From an uncultured Prevotella sp. (GTDB lineage: Bacteria; Bacteroidota; Bacteroidia; Bacteroidales; Bacteroidaceae), in contig CAMOTK010000044.1 of NCBI GenBank assembly GCA_946625715.1, positions 1 to 11,299 of the forward strand: a stretch of 11,299 nt of DNA, written 5' to 3'. Numbering within the stretch: position 1 is the first letter of the stretch; the number at the start of each line of letters is the position of its first letter. The notes below the pieces were generated by a model. It searched no databases, was not told the DNA's origin, and worked only from the letters and a program-made list of their open reading frames with translations. This document shows positions 1-7,258 of the stretch, piece by piece. A program made the translations under genes and the position numbers.

Positions 1-442
1 GTATGTCGTCGCTCATGGTGAGCAGCAGTTTCTTGAAGTTCTCGGCCTGGGCCGAAGCCTGCTCGCCGAAGATGCCGCCACTGATTTTGGTCAGTCCGTC
101 GACTATCTGTGCAATCTTCGAACCGAAGATGTTCTCAATATCCTCTACGGTATAGTCGGTGTCCTCTACCACGTCGTGCAACAGGGCCGAGCAGATGCTG
201 GTGGAGCCCAGTCCGATTTCGGAGCAGGCAATCTGAGCCACGGCTATGGGGTGCATGATATACGGCTCGCCCGACAGTCGGCGCACGCCCTTATGGGCCT
301 GGCGTGCAAAGTTGAAGGCCTTCGTAATCAGGTCGACTTTCTTTCTGTGGCGCGATGCCAGATAGTCGTTGAGCAGTTTCTGAAACGCATCGTTAATCAG
401 CTTCTCGTCGGCGGCTTCCCGCTTCATCATATCTTCATCCAT
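1..442 (-). CDS. rel: Rel/SpoT-family (p)ppGpp synthetase/hydrolase, N-terminal 147 residues (partial)
   Basis: Makes and/or degrades the stringent-response alarmone (p)ppGpp in the cytoplasm. Only the N-terminal HD hydrolase domain lies in the window; the gene leaves at base 1, so the synthetase, TGS and ACT parts are not visible. Seen: SGEPYIMHP (57-65) and ALLHDVVEDT (86-95). By alignment from memory with the Rel enzyme of Streptococcus, R55, H64 and H89-D90 are metal/substrate residues and E93-D94 is the hydrolase catalytic pair; all are intact, so hydrolase activity is expected. The family is usually about 730 residues, so roughly 80% is missing. The start is ATG at 442-440, with a strong ribosome site (AGGAGGAA on the minus strand, about 450-457) 8 bases upstream. 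It follows mltD by 51 bases with no clear promoter between, so it is probably the distal gene of the parA string. Whether it is bifunctional cannot be seen here. Confidence 0.95.
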   Translation of the reverse strand, partial: MDEDMMKREAADEKLINDAFQKLLNDYLASRHRKKVDLITKAFNFARQAHKGVRRLSGEPYIMHPIAVAQIACSEIGLGSTSICSALLHDVVEDTDYTVEDIENIFGSKIAQIVDGLTKISGGIFGEQASAQAENFKKLLLTMSDDI

Positions 443-493
443 AGGCGTTGTTCCTCCTATACCTTATTATATTAATATATAGTGTTTTTAGGT

Positions 494-1855
494 TTATCGT
501 ATTTTCAGCTTCTTACCGGCCTGAATGTTCGAGCCCTTGATGCCGTTCAGGCGGCGCAGCTTGGCCACGGTGGTACCATTGCGACGGGCAATCTCAGAGA
601 GCGTCTGGCCGCGACGCACCGTCACGCTGGCACTGCTGCGGCTGCGCCAGCCACGACCTCGGCGTGCCGACGAGCGGCCTCGGCGCCCAGTGCGCTTGCT
701 GGTGAACGTGGGCACATCGTCGTTGATTTCAACTTCCGTCCGCTTGGCCAGCAGGTCGTCGGCCTTGTAGTTGAAGATGGAGTCGGCCAAGTCAATAAAC
801 TTGCCCACTTCCGTCTGTGGCAGGCGGATAGGCGACGGTTCGGTGGCACCAGGCACGATGTCGCGCCGATAGGCCGGGTTGAGCGAGCGCAGCATCTCGA
901 TGTCCAGTCCGCAGACGGCAGCCACCTGTTGCAGGTTGACGTTGCGACTGACCATCACCGTGTCGGTCTTGGCCGGCAGACGGCTGACCATGGGACAGAT
1001 GTTGTGCTCACAATAGTAGGTCATGATGTAGTTGGCAGCAATAAAAGCAGGCACGTAGCCGCGTGTCTCCTTAGGCAGATAGGGGTAGATGCGCCAGTAG
1101 TCGCGCTCGCCACCGGCACGGTGGATGGCCTTGTTGATGTTGGCCGGACCGCAGTTGTAGGCTGCAATCACCAGATTCCAGTCGCCAAAAATCTTATAGA
1201 GGTCGCTCAGGTAGTGGGCGGCAGCATACGAGGCCTTCAAGGGGTCGCGGCGCTCGTCGACCAGCGAGTTGACGTTCAGTCCGTAGTCTTTGCCGGTGGT
1301 CAGCATGAACTGCCACAAGCCCGTAGCACCGACACGCGACACGGCCTTCGGGTTCAGCGCCGACTCAATGACGGGCAGGTTCTTCAGTTCAAGGGGAATG
1401 CCGTAGGCTTCGAGGGCTTCCTCGAAGATGGGCATATAGAAGTTCGACGCGCCGAGCATGAAGCTCACCGTGCGGCGCAGGCGTCCGCTGTAGCGGTCGA
1501 TGAACTGCTGCACCACGCTGTTGTAGGCCATCTCCATCACAGTCGGCATGCGGCTCAGGCGCTCGATATAGGTCTCTTTGCTGAACACGGGGTTGACGTC
1601 TTTCATCTGGCAGTCGCCAGTGTCGTCGAGATAGCTCTTCGACATGTAGAGGCTCATGAGCGAGTCCAGGTCGTAGGTCATGGCCTCAGGAAACTCAATC
1701 ACTTCCTCCACACCGCGGTCGTTGACGGTAATCTCGTCGTCGGTCAGTTCCACATCGTCTTTGGTGTCTACGACGTCTACTTCGTCTTGGGCCTGAGCGG
1801 CATTGTAACCGGCCAGCCATATCATTGCTGATAACAGTATTGCTTTTTTCTTCAT
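494..1855 (-). CDS. mltD: Secreted MltD-like lytic transglycosylase with SLT domain and LysM
   Basis: Cleaves the MurNAc-GlcNAc bond of peptidoglycan in the periplasm, leaving 1,6-anhydroMurNAc ends. 453 residues. A signal peptide (1-22, ending AAQA before QDE) carries no lipobox cysteine, unlike E. coli MltD, so the product is probably soluble rather than a lipoprotein. An acidic N-terminal stretch (24-56) precedes the SLT domain (about 145-280). The SLT domain has the expected catalytic Glu164 in PVIESALNPKAVS, then GATGLWQFM (176-184) and AYNCGP (232-237). A degenerate LysM-like segment (303-346) is followed by a clear C-terminal LysM (410-453, with GQTLSEIARRNGT). Between them, residues 387-406 hold nine arginines among Gly and Ser, a very basic linker that could touch anionic wall or membrane polymers (inference). 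The ATG at 1855-1853 begins MKKK and a hydrophobic core, which supports the start; no strong ribosome site is seen. It lies 30 bases after the DUF5683 gene in the same direction. Confidence 0.93.
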   Translation of the reverse strand: MKKKAILLSAMIWLAGYNAAQAQDEVDVVDTKDDVELTDDEITVNDRGVEEVIEFPEAMTYDLDSLMSLYMSKSYLDDTGDCQMKDVNPVFSKETYIERLSRMPTVMEMAYNSVVQQFIDRYSGRLRRTVSFMLGASNFYMPIFEEALEAYGIPLELKNLPVIESALNPKAVSRVGATGLWQFMLTTGKDYGLNVNSLVDERRDPLKASYAAAHYLSDLYKIFGDWNLVIAAYNCGPANINKAIHRAGGERDYWRIYPYLPKETRGYVPAFIAANYIMTYYCEHNICPMVSRLPAKTDTVMVSRNVNLQQVAAVCGLDIEMLRSLNPAYRRDIVPGATEPSPIRLPQTEVGKFIDLADSIFNYKADDLLAKRTEVEINDDVPTFTSKRTGRRGRSSARRGRGWRSRSSASVTVRRGQTLSEIARRNGTTVAKLRRLNGIKGSNIQAGKKLKIR

Positions 1856-1885
1856 TCGTTCTTTTGGGTCTTGTTCTGGTTGGGG

Positions 1886-2650
1886 TTAAAATTTCAGACT
1901 GCACTGCAGTCCTACGGCAGGATTGCTGAAGGCATTGTTGCTTTTAGAGCGCGTAAAAACGGTAGGCTCCACCTTCAGGCTCAGGTCTTTGGAGATATCG
2001 AACTCCGACAGCTCTGCGTCGACATAGGCGTCGATGACCGAGATGGCATAGACGGCCACCATGCAGAAGAAGCTCAGGTCGCGCCAACGGCGGAAGCGGT
2101 CTTTGCGGCTCTTGAAGATTTGCTTGTAGCGGTCTTCGTTGGTCGAGTCGATGGTGCGGCCCAGGTGCAGGAACTTGTTGTAGCTGGCCGTGCCGGGGTC
2201 GTCGTCCATGATGTCGAGATAGGCCTGAGCATAGTCCTTATACATCGTGTTGTTCCATCGGAGCGCATAGATGCACCCGACAAATCCGCCATAGACAATG
2301 GGCAGTTTCCAGTACTTGCGGTTGTAGATTTGTCCACCGCCGGGGAAGACCAGCGCCAGCCAGAGTGCCCGCTGCGGATTGGGGCGCCACGTGCTCCAGT
2401 CGCGCTGCTTCTTAGCCTTGGCTACGACGATGGTGTCGGCCGTGAGCATGCCCTCACCGTCGGAAAGCACCTGAGCACTATCCAGAGCCTGGGCATTTAT
2501 AGAGTCCATCATGCTCACGAAGGCCGAGTCGAGCGAGGCCACGATAGAGTCGTGCTGCTCAACCTGAGCCCCCACGTGCTGCCAACCTGAGAAGAGCAGC
2601 ACCATTGCGAGCAACAGCCGCCTAACCGATATTTGCCGAGCGTCCTTCAA
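1886..2650 (-). CDS. DUF5683 membrane protein encoded directly after ParB
   Basis: Function unknown; recognised as the Bacteroidetes DUF5683 family. The 254 residues start with a signal-like segment (KDARQISVRR, then LLLAMVLLFSG, likely cut after GAQ near 29). A variable Ser/Asp-rich spacer (30-85) follows, then the conserved core: WRPNPQRALWLALVFPGGGQ (88-107), YNRKYWKLP (109-117), a hydrophobic helix (about 118-130), a charged region and a second hydrophobic helix (about 193-207). The core suggests an inner-membrane or envelope protein. The start is unusual: the frame opens in the same frame as parB, where the parB TAA stop (2656-2654) is followed by GGT and then TTG (2650-2648). No ATG occurs before codon 16, and starting there would remove the basic N-terminus of the signal segment, so I take TTG. 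Translation probably depends on ribosomes finishing parB. The position between parB and mltD suggests a link to division or wall growth, which is inference. Confidence 0.84.
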   Translation of the reverse strand: MKDARQISVRRLLLAMVLLFSGWQHVGAQVEQHDSIVASLDSAFVSMMDSINAQALDSAQVLSDGEGMLTADTIVVAKAKKQRDWSTWRPNPQRALWLALVFPGGGQIYNRKYWKLPIVYGGFVGCIYALRWNNTMYKDYAQAYLDIMDDDPGTASYNKFLHLGRTIDSTNEDRYKQIFKSRKDRFRRWRDLSFFCMVAVYAISVIDAYVDAELSEFDISKDLSLKVEPTVFTRSKSNNAFSNPAVGLQCSLKF

Positions 2651-2653
2651 ACC

Positions 2654-3565
2654 TTACTTATTTGCGGTATCAATAGCACTCAAGATGCGCTCAAGCTCGG
2701 CCTCGCTGGCAAAGGGAATCGTGATTTTTCCCTTACCCTTCGACGAACACGTCATCTGCACATTGGTATTGAACAAGGTCGAGAGCTGCTGACGTGCGGC
2801 TACAAACCGCTCAGGCATCTGCGGGACGACAGCCTTGCGCGACAGCACATTTTCGCCTTGCTTAATCTTCTGCACCAGCTCTTCCACCCTGCGCACGGAG
2901 TACTGGTTCTTCACCACGTCCTTGAACAGGCGAATCTGCATCGACGGCGAGTCGAGAGCCAGCAGCGCACGGGCGTGTCCCATCTCTATCTCGTGGTTCT
3001 TCAGCGCCATCTGCACCTGAGCGGGCAACTTCAGCAGGCGCAGATAGTTGGTCACGGCGGTGCGGCTCTTGCCCACACGCTCCGACACTTTCTCCTGCGT
3101 CATGCCCGTGGTCTCGGCCAAGTGCTGATAGGCCAAGGCAATCTCGATGGCATTGAGGTCCTCGCGCTGGATGTTCTCCACAAGCGCCATCTCCATCACG
3201 TTCTCGTCTTCCACGGTGCGGATGTAGGCCGGCAGCGTGGTCAGTCCGGCGAGTTGCGAAGCGCGCCAACGGCGCTCACCGGCAATAATCTGGTAGCGTC
3301 CGGTGGGCATCTGGCGCACGGTGATGGGCTGTATGATGCCTATCTCGCTGATGCTCTTCGAGAGTTCCTGCAGAGCCTCTTCATCGAACTCCCTACGCGG
3401 CTGGTTGGGGTTCGGGTCGATGAGGGCTATCTGTATCTCGTTCAGGTTCGACGAACCTTGCGTGTTCACCACGCTGGTGTCTATCAGTGCATCGAGTCCG
3501 CGGCCGCTGATGTCGTCGAGTCCGCGGCCAAGCACATTGCCTGCATATTTCTTTCTTACTGCCAT
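2654..3565 (-). CDS. parB: Chromosome partitioning protein ParB (parS-binding CTPase)
   Basis: Binds centromere-like parS sites, slides along DNA as a CTP-dependent clamp and stimulates ParA. 303 residues, usual for a chromosomal ParB. Seen: an N-terminal ParA-stimulating motif present twice in tandem (LGRGLDDI at 12-19, GRGLDALI at 21-28); the ParB nuclease-like/CTPase domain with NPNQPRR (52-58), GERRWRAS (96-103, the CTP-binding box) and ENIQREDLN (130-138); the helix-turn-helix with MTQEKVSERVGKSRTAVTNY (155-174); and a C-terminal dimerisation segment (about 254-303). The start ATG (3565-3563) lies 2 bases after the parA TAG stop, so the two are almost certainly co-translated. The duplicated N-terminal motif is coded by two 24-base units sharing 14 identical bases. 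No consensus parS 16-mer was found anywhere in the window. Confidence 0.97.
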   Translation of the reverse strand: MAVRKKYAGNVLGRGLDDISGRGLDALIDTSVVNTQGSSNLNEIQIALIDPNPNQPRREFDEEALQELSKSISEIGIIQPITVRQMPTGRYQIIAGERRWRASQLAGLTTLPAYIRTVEDENVMEMALVENIQREDLNAIEIALAYQHLAETTGMTQEKVSERVGKSRTAVTNYLRLLKLPAQVQMALKNHEIEMGHARALLALDSPSMQIRLFKDVVKNQYSVRRVEELVQKIKQGENVLSRKAVVPQMPERFVAARQQLSTLFNTNVQMTCSSKGKGKITIPFASEAELERILSAIDTANK

Positions 3566-3567
3566 TG

Positions 3568-4332
3568 CTACTTGTTCTTGTTGATGATTTCCTTGGCCAG
3601 GGCCAGATGATTCTTTGAGCCGGTCGATTCGGCATCGTAGAGAATGACGGGCAGACCGTGGCTGGGACTTTCGCCCAACTTCACGTTGCGCTGAATGACG
3701 GTCTTGAACACCAGTTCCTGGAAGTGGCGCTTCACCTCGTCGTAAATCTGGTTGGCCAGACGCAGACGCGAGTCGTACATCGTCAGCAGGAAACCTTCAA
3801 TCTCCAGTTTCGGATTGAGTTTCGACTTGATAATCTTGATGGTGTTGAGCAGTTTCGAGATGCCTTCCAAAGCGAAGTACTCGCACTGCACGGGTATGAT
3901 GACCGAGTCGGCAGCTGTCAGGGCATTGACGGTGATGAGCCCCAACGACGGCGAGCAGTCTATCAGAATATAGTCGTAGTCGTTGCGAATAGGTTCAAGC
4001 AACAGCTTGAGCACCTGTTCGCGATTGTTCAGATTGAGCATTTCGATTTCTGCGCCGACGAGGTCGATGTGGCTTGGCACGATGTCCAGCCCGTCGATGT
4101 CGGTAGTATAGATGGCTTCACGCACATCGCTTTTGTTGATGATGCACTCGTAGAGCGAGCAGTCCACTTTCTGAATATCAACACCAAGGCCGCTCGACGC
4201 GTTGGCCTGCGGGTCGGCGTCGATGACGAGAACACTCTTCTCCAACGTGGCCAGCGAGGCAGCTAAGTTAATGGTCGTGGTGGTCTTGCCCACACCGCCC
4301 TTTTGGTTGGCTAATGCAATGATTTTTCCCAT
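3568..4332 (-). CDS. parA: Chromosome partitioning ATPase ParA (Soj)
   Basis: MinD/ParA-type ATPase that binds DNA nonspecifically as an ATP dimer and moves or positions ParB-parS complexes; in other bacteria it also touches replication initiation. 254 residues from the chosen start. Seen: deviant Walker A KGGVGKTTT (11-19) with the signature Lys11, Walker A' DADPQAN (38-44), Walker B-like YILIDCSPSLG (121-131), and the C-terminal YDSRLRLANQ (186-195) typical of the chromosomal Soj group. The frame stays open upstream to 4437, but residues there are lysine-rich low-quality sequence, and the TACCTTTG promoter box lies inside that extension. The ATG at 4332-4330, giving MGKIIALANQKGG, is therefore the real start. 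A GAGGT lies 15 bases upstream, too far to be a convincing ribosome site. It is the first gene of the minus-strand string and diverges from surE. Confidence 0.96.
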   Translation of the reverse strand: MGKIIALANQKGGVGKTTTTINLAASLATLEKSVLVIDADPQANASSGLGVDIQKVDCSLYECIINKSDVREAIYTTDIDGLDIVPSHIDLVGAEIEMLNLNNREQVLKLLLEPIRNDYDYILIDCSPSLGLITVNALTAADSVIIPVQCEYFALEGISKLLNTIKIIKSKLNPKLEIEGFLLTMYDSRLRLANQIYDEVKRHFQELVFKTVIQRNVKLGESPSHGLPVILYDAESTGSKNHLALAKEIINKNK

Positions 4333-4374
4333 TTTCTTTCTTTTTTTACCTCTTAAAAGAGACCGATTTAGCTG

Positions 4375-4382
4375 CAAAGGTA
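4375..4382 (-). promoter_or_regulatory. Probable parA promoter, -7 box TACCTTTG
   Basis: CAAAGGTA on the plus strand reads TACCTTTG on the minus strand, a full match to the Bacteroidetes -7 consensus TAnnTTTG. No clear TTTG sits 19-21 bases upstream (the -33 position holds ATAG or similar), so the upstream box is weak. Expected transcription start is near 4368, giving a leader of about 35 bases to the parA ATG. It would drive parA, parB, DUF5683, mltD and perhaps rel. Confidence 0.6.
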
Positions 4383-4399
4383 CATAATTATTGCGAGAA

Positions 4400-4432
4400 T
4401 TTGCTATTTTCGGGCTTTTTTTAGTATTTTTG
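4400..4432 (+). promoter_or_regulatory. Probable surE-lpxB promoter, TTTG-N21-TATTTTTG
   Basis: TTTG at 4400-4403 and TATTTTTG at 4425-4432 match both Bacteroidetes sigma-factor boxes with a 21-base spacer. Expected start is near 4438-4440, leaving a leader of about 15 bases before the surE ATG at 4454. Its upstream half is only 18 bases from the divergent parA box, so the two promoters are likely to affect each other. Confidence 0.65.
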
Positions 4433-4453
4433 CACACAAATTATTGATATATT

Positions 4454-5224
4454 ATGAATCAAGACAAACCTCTGATACTGATATCCAACGACGACGGCTA
4501 TCAGGCTAAGGGCATCAACTGCCTGGTTGAGATGCTGGCGCCGCTGGCCGACATCATTGTTTGTGCCCCCGAAGGGGCCCGCTCTGGTTTCTCCTGTGCT
4601 TTCTCGGCCACCACACCCCTGCGACTCAACAAGCGCTCGCAGCGGCCGGGCGTAGAGATATGGTCGTCGAACGGCACACCCGTCGACTGCGTAAAGCTGG
4701 CGCTCGACAAACTGTGTCCCAGACGGCCCGACATGGTGGTGGGCGGCATCAACCACGGCGACAACGGCTCGGTGAACTCGCACTACAGCGGCACCATGGG
4801 CGTGGTGCTCGAAGGCACCATGAAGTATATTCCCTCGGTGGCCTTCTCGCTGTGCGACCACGACGACGATGCCGACTTCGAACCGCTGCGCCCCTACATC
4901 CTGGCCGCCACACGCAAGGTGCTGGCCGAAGGACTGCCCAAAGGGGTCTGTCTGAACGTCAACTTCCCGCTCCTGAAGGAAGGAACGTTCCGTGGCGTCC
5001 GCCTCTGCCGCATGGCACAGGGCCGGTGGGTCAATGAGATTACGACCTGCCACCATCCGCGCGGCTACGACTACTACTGGATGGTGGGCCACTACGTGAA
5101 CGACGAGCCCGAGGCCGACGACACCGACAACTGGGCACTGACCCACGGCTACGTGGCCATCACGCCGACGCACATCGACGTCACGGCCTACGATTTTCTG
5201 AAAACGAACTGGGAACTTACATGA
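4454..5224 (+). CDS. surE: 5'/3'-nucleotidase SurE
   Basis: Metal-dependent phosphatase acting on nucleoside monophosphates; some family members also hydrolyse short polyphosphate. Cytoplasmic. 256 residues, normal length. Seen: the N-terminal motif ILISNDDGYQAKGI (8-21) with the metal ligands Asp13-Asp14, Ser44 in PEGARSGFS (39-47), Asn100 in VVGGINHGDN (95-104), and the family motif YSGTMGVVLEG (111-121). All four expected metal ligands are present. The ATG at 4454 directly precedes the conserved beta-strand and suits the promoter at 4400-4432. The TGA stop overlaps the lpxB start as ATGA, so surE and lpxB are translationally coupled. Pairing a nucleotidase with lipid A synthesis is a genomic habit in this group; no biochemical reason is visible here. 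Confidence 0.97.
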   Translation: MNQDKPLILISNDDGYQAKGINCLVEMLAPLADIIVCAPEGARSGFSCAFSATTPLRLNKRSQRPGVEIWSSNGTPVDCVKLALDKLCPRRPDMVVGGINHGDNGSVNSHYSGTMGVVLEGTMKYIPSVAFSLCDHDDDADFEPLRPYILAATRKVLAEGLPKGVCLNVNFPLLKEGTFRGVRLCRMAQGRWVNEITTCHHPRGYDYYWMVGHYVNDEPEADDTDNWALTHGYVAITPTHIDVTAYDFLKTNWELT

Positions 5225-6372
5225 AGTACTATCTCATCGTTGGCGAAGCCTCGGGCGACCTGCACGCCTCTCACCTGATGCAGGCCTTGAAAGAAGTTGA
5301 CAGCGAGGCACAGTTCCGCTTCTTCGGCGGCGACCTGATGGCAGCCGTCGGCGGACAGCGGGTGCGCCACTACCGCGAACTGGCCTACATGGGCATTGTG
5401 GCCGTGGCCATGCACCTGCCCACCATCCTGCGCAACCTGCGCTTCTGCAAGCGCGACATCGTGGCCTGGCAGCCCGACGTGGTCATTCTCGTAGACTATC
5501 CCGGCTTCAACCTCAAGATAGCCCGCTTCCTGCGCAGCCAAAAGCTGAAAGCCTTCTACTACATCTCGCCGAAAATCTGGGCGTGGAAAGAGCACCGCAT
5601 CAAGAACATCCGCCGCGACGTCGACGAGCTGTTTTCCATTCTGCCCTTCGAGGTGCCCTTCTTCGAGCAGAAGCACCACTACCCCATCCACTACGTGGGC
5701 AACCCCACGGCCGACGAGGTGCGCCTGTTTCAGCAGGACTACCACGAAACTTTCCAACAGTTCGCCCACCGCAACAAGCTCTCCAGCCAACCAATCATTG
5801 CCCTGCTGGCCGGCTCGCGCCAACAGGAAATCAAGAGCAACCTGCCGCAGATGATTGCTGCGGCACAGCAGTTTCCCGACTACCAGATGGTGCTCGCCGC
5901 CGCACCAGGCATCGACGACGACTTCTATACACCTTATATTAAAAACACGCGTGTGCGAGTGGTCAGAGACCAGACCTACCCGCTGCTCAGCCATGCCCAT
6001 GCGGCACTGGTCACCAGCGGCACGGCCACCCTCGAGACGGCACTCTTCCGCGTGCCGCAGGTGGTGTGCTATGCCATGCACATTCCCCACATCGTCTCGT
6101 TCTTCCGCCCCTTCGTGCTCAAGGTGAAGTATGTCTCGCTGGTCAACCTCATTGCCGACCGCGAGGTGGTGCCCGAACTGGTGGCGGCCGACTTCACACC
6201 GGAGAACCTTCTGAAGCAGTTGGCGGCCATCGTCGACGGACCGGCCCGCCAGCAGATGCTCGACGGCTATGCCGACGTGTGGCAACGGCTGGGCAACGAG
6301 CAGGCGCCCCGCAATGCGGCACGCCTCATGGTTCAGCTGCTGACAGCGTCAAGACAGTCAGACAATAAGTGA
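5221..6372 (+). CDS. lpxB: Lipid-A-disaccharide synthase LpxB (GT19)
   Basis: Joins UDP-2,3-diacylglucosamine and lipid X (2,3-diacylglucosamine 1-phosphate) to make the lipid A disaccharide 1-phosphate at the inner face of the inner membrane, releasing UDP. 383 residues, the usual length. Seen: VGEASGDLHA (7-16), AYMG (55-58), DYPGFNLKIA (92-101), SPKIWAWK (116-123), YVGNPTADE (158-166), GSRQQEI (198-204), SGTATLETA (266-274) in the nucleotide-sugar site, and KYVSLVNLI (303-311). All GT19 signature blocks are intact, so it should be active; it confirms an LPS- or LOS-bearing Gram-negative. Its ATG lies within the surE stop (4-bp overlap). The next gene begins 29 bases after its TGA, on the same strand, without an evident promoter. 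Confidence 0.97.
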   Translation: MKYYLIVGEASGDLHASHLMQALKEVDSEAQFRFFGGDLMAAVGGQRVRHYRELAYMGIVAVAMHLPTILRNLRFCKRDIVAWQPDVVILVDYPGFNLKIARFLRSQKLKAFYYISPKIWAWKEHRIKNIRRDVDELFSILPFEVPFFEQKHHYPIHYVGNPTADEVRLFQQDYHETFQQFAHRNKLSSQPIIALLAGSRQQEIKSNLPQMIAAAQQFPDYQMVLAAAPGIDDDFYTPYIKNTRVRVVRDQTYPLLSHAHAALVTSGTATLETALFRVPQVVCYAMHIPHIVSFFRPFVLKVKYVSLVNLIADREVVPELVAADFTPENLLKQLAAIVDGPARQQMLDGYADVWQRLGNEQAPRNAARLMVQLLTASRQSDNK

Positions 6373-6401
6373 ACACTGCTACTCAGTAAAACATACTCAC
6401 C

Positions 6402-7244
6402 ATGAAAGGATTAAGAAAACAACTATGGCTTCTGAGCGTCGTCCTGACGCTCTGCTGTCCGGCCGTATTGGCGGGCTGCGGCAACAACGACAACAAGCAG
6501 GCGGCCAAAGGCAAGGTGGCCGAGATTACGGAGCGAGGCACGCTGCTCGTAGGCACCACGGGCGACTACCGCCCACTCACGTTCCGCGAGGCCGACGGCA
6601 CCTACTGGGGCTTCGGCATCGAGGTGGCCGGCGAGATTGCCAAGGCCTTGGGCGTGAAGATTGCGTTCGTCGGCACCTCATGGCCTACGCTCACGGCCGA
6701 TGTGCTGCAAGAGCCACAGCTCTTCGACCTGGCCATCGGGGGCATCACCATCACCGATGCCCGACGCGAGACAATGCTCATGAGCGAGGGCTATCTGGCC
6801 AACGGCAAGACCATTCTCTGCCGGGCATCGGAGGCCGACCGCTACCACTCGCTGGCCGACATCGACAAGCCCGAGGTGCACGTGATGGTGAACCCCGGCG
6901 GCCTCAACGAGAAGTTTGCCAGAGCCAACCTGACGCACGCCAAACTGACTGTTCACCCAAAGAACGAGGAGATTCCGGCACTCATTGCTGCTGGCAAGGC
7001 CGACGTGATGATTACCGAGATTACCGAGGCGCCCTACTACGTGAAGACCGACGCCCGTCTGGCCGCACCGCTTCTGAAAGCACCCTTCACGCACGGCGAA
7101 ATCGGCGTACTCATGCAAAAAGGGCAGGACGACTTGTTGGAGGTTGTCAACAAAACCATTCAGACCATGAAGGCCGACGGCACCCTACGCCGCCTGCACG
7201 AGAAGTACGGTCTGAACTATGCAGTATCAAGTTCCCCTCGATGA
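6402..7244 (+). CDS. Lipoprotein of the SBP_bac_3 fold, resembling cyclohexadienyl dehydratase (PheC)
   Basis: Periplasmic solute-binding fold (family 3); either an amino-acid-type binding protein or a secreted prephenate/arogenate dehydratase. 280 residues. The signal peptide ends in the lipobox LAGC with Cys26 as the lipidated residue; the following GNNDNK is not an obvious surface-export signal. Seen: GTTGDYRPLTF (51-61), YWGFGIEVA (68-76), TSWPTL (92-97), VNPGGLNEKFARANL (163-177), MITEITEA (203-210). The block NPGGxNEKFARANL followed by an HP, an AAGKAD and an MIT-acidic-x-x-E stretch matches my memory of Pseudomonas PheC more closely than ordinary amino-acid binders. In that alignment Glu206 replaces the Asp that usually holds the amino acid amine, and Glu209 falls at or next to the dehydratase acidic position; I cannot fix this exactly by eye. 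No ABC permease or ATPase gene is adjacent, which favours an enzyme or orphan binder. It probably shares the surE-lpxB transcript. Confidence 0.8.
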   Translation: MKGLRKQLWLLSVVLTLCCPAVLAGCGNNDNKQAAKGKVAEITERGTLLVGTTGDYRPLTFREADGTYWGFGIEVAGEIAKALGVKIAFVGTSWPTLTADVLQEPQLFDLAIGGITITDARRETMLMSEGYLANGKTILCRASEADRYHSLADIDKPEVHVMVNPGGLNEKFARANLTHAKLTVHPKNEEIPALIAAGKADVMITEITEAPYYVKTDARLAAPLLKAPFTHGEIGVLMQKGQDDLLEVVNKTIQTMKADGTLRRLHEKYGLNYAVSSSPR

Positions 7245-7258
7245 GCATGGGATGGCGC

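Noticed and set aside
482..1831. Long open frame (449 codons) on the plus strand opposite mltD
   Set aside because: It mirrors the codon structure of mltD, is rich in His, Gly, Val and Arg without any recognisable domain, and the opposite strand has clear SLT and LysM motifs.
1897..1911. Hyphenated palindrome GACTGCA-C-TGCAGTC at the 3' end of the DUF5683 gene
   Set aside because: The stem is short with almost no loop, lies within codons for GLQCSL, and is not followed by a real T-run, so a terminator or attenuator cannot be supported.
4333..4437. N-terminal extension of ParA by 35 residues to an ATG at 4437
   Set aside because: ParA proteins begin just before KGGVGKTT, and the extension covers the TACCTTTG promoter box, so the start at 4332 is preferred.
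4421..6285. Long minus-strand open frames opposite surE and lpxB
   Set aside because: Antisense by-products of GC-rich codons; low-complexity His/Val/Gly composition, no family motif, and both sense genes are certain.
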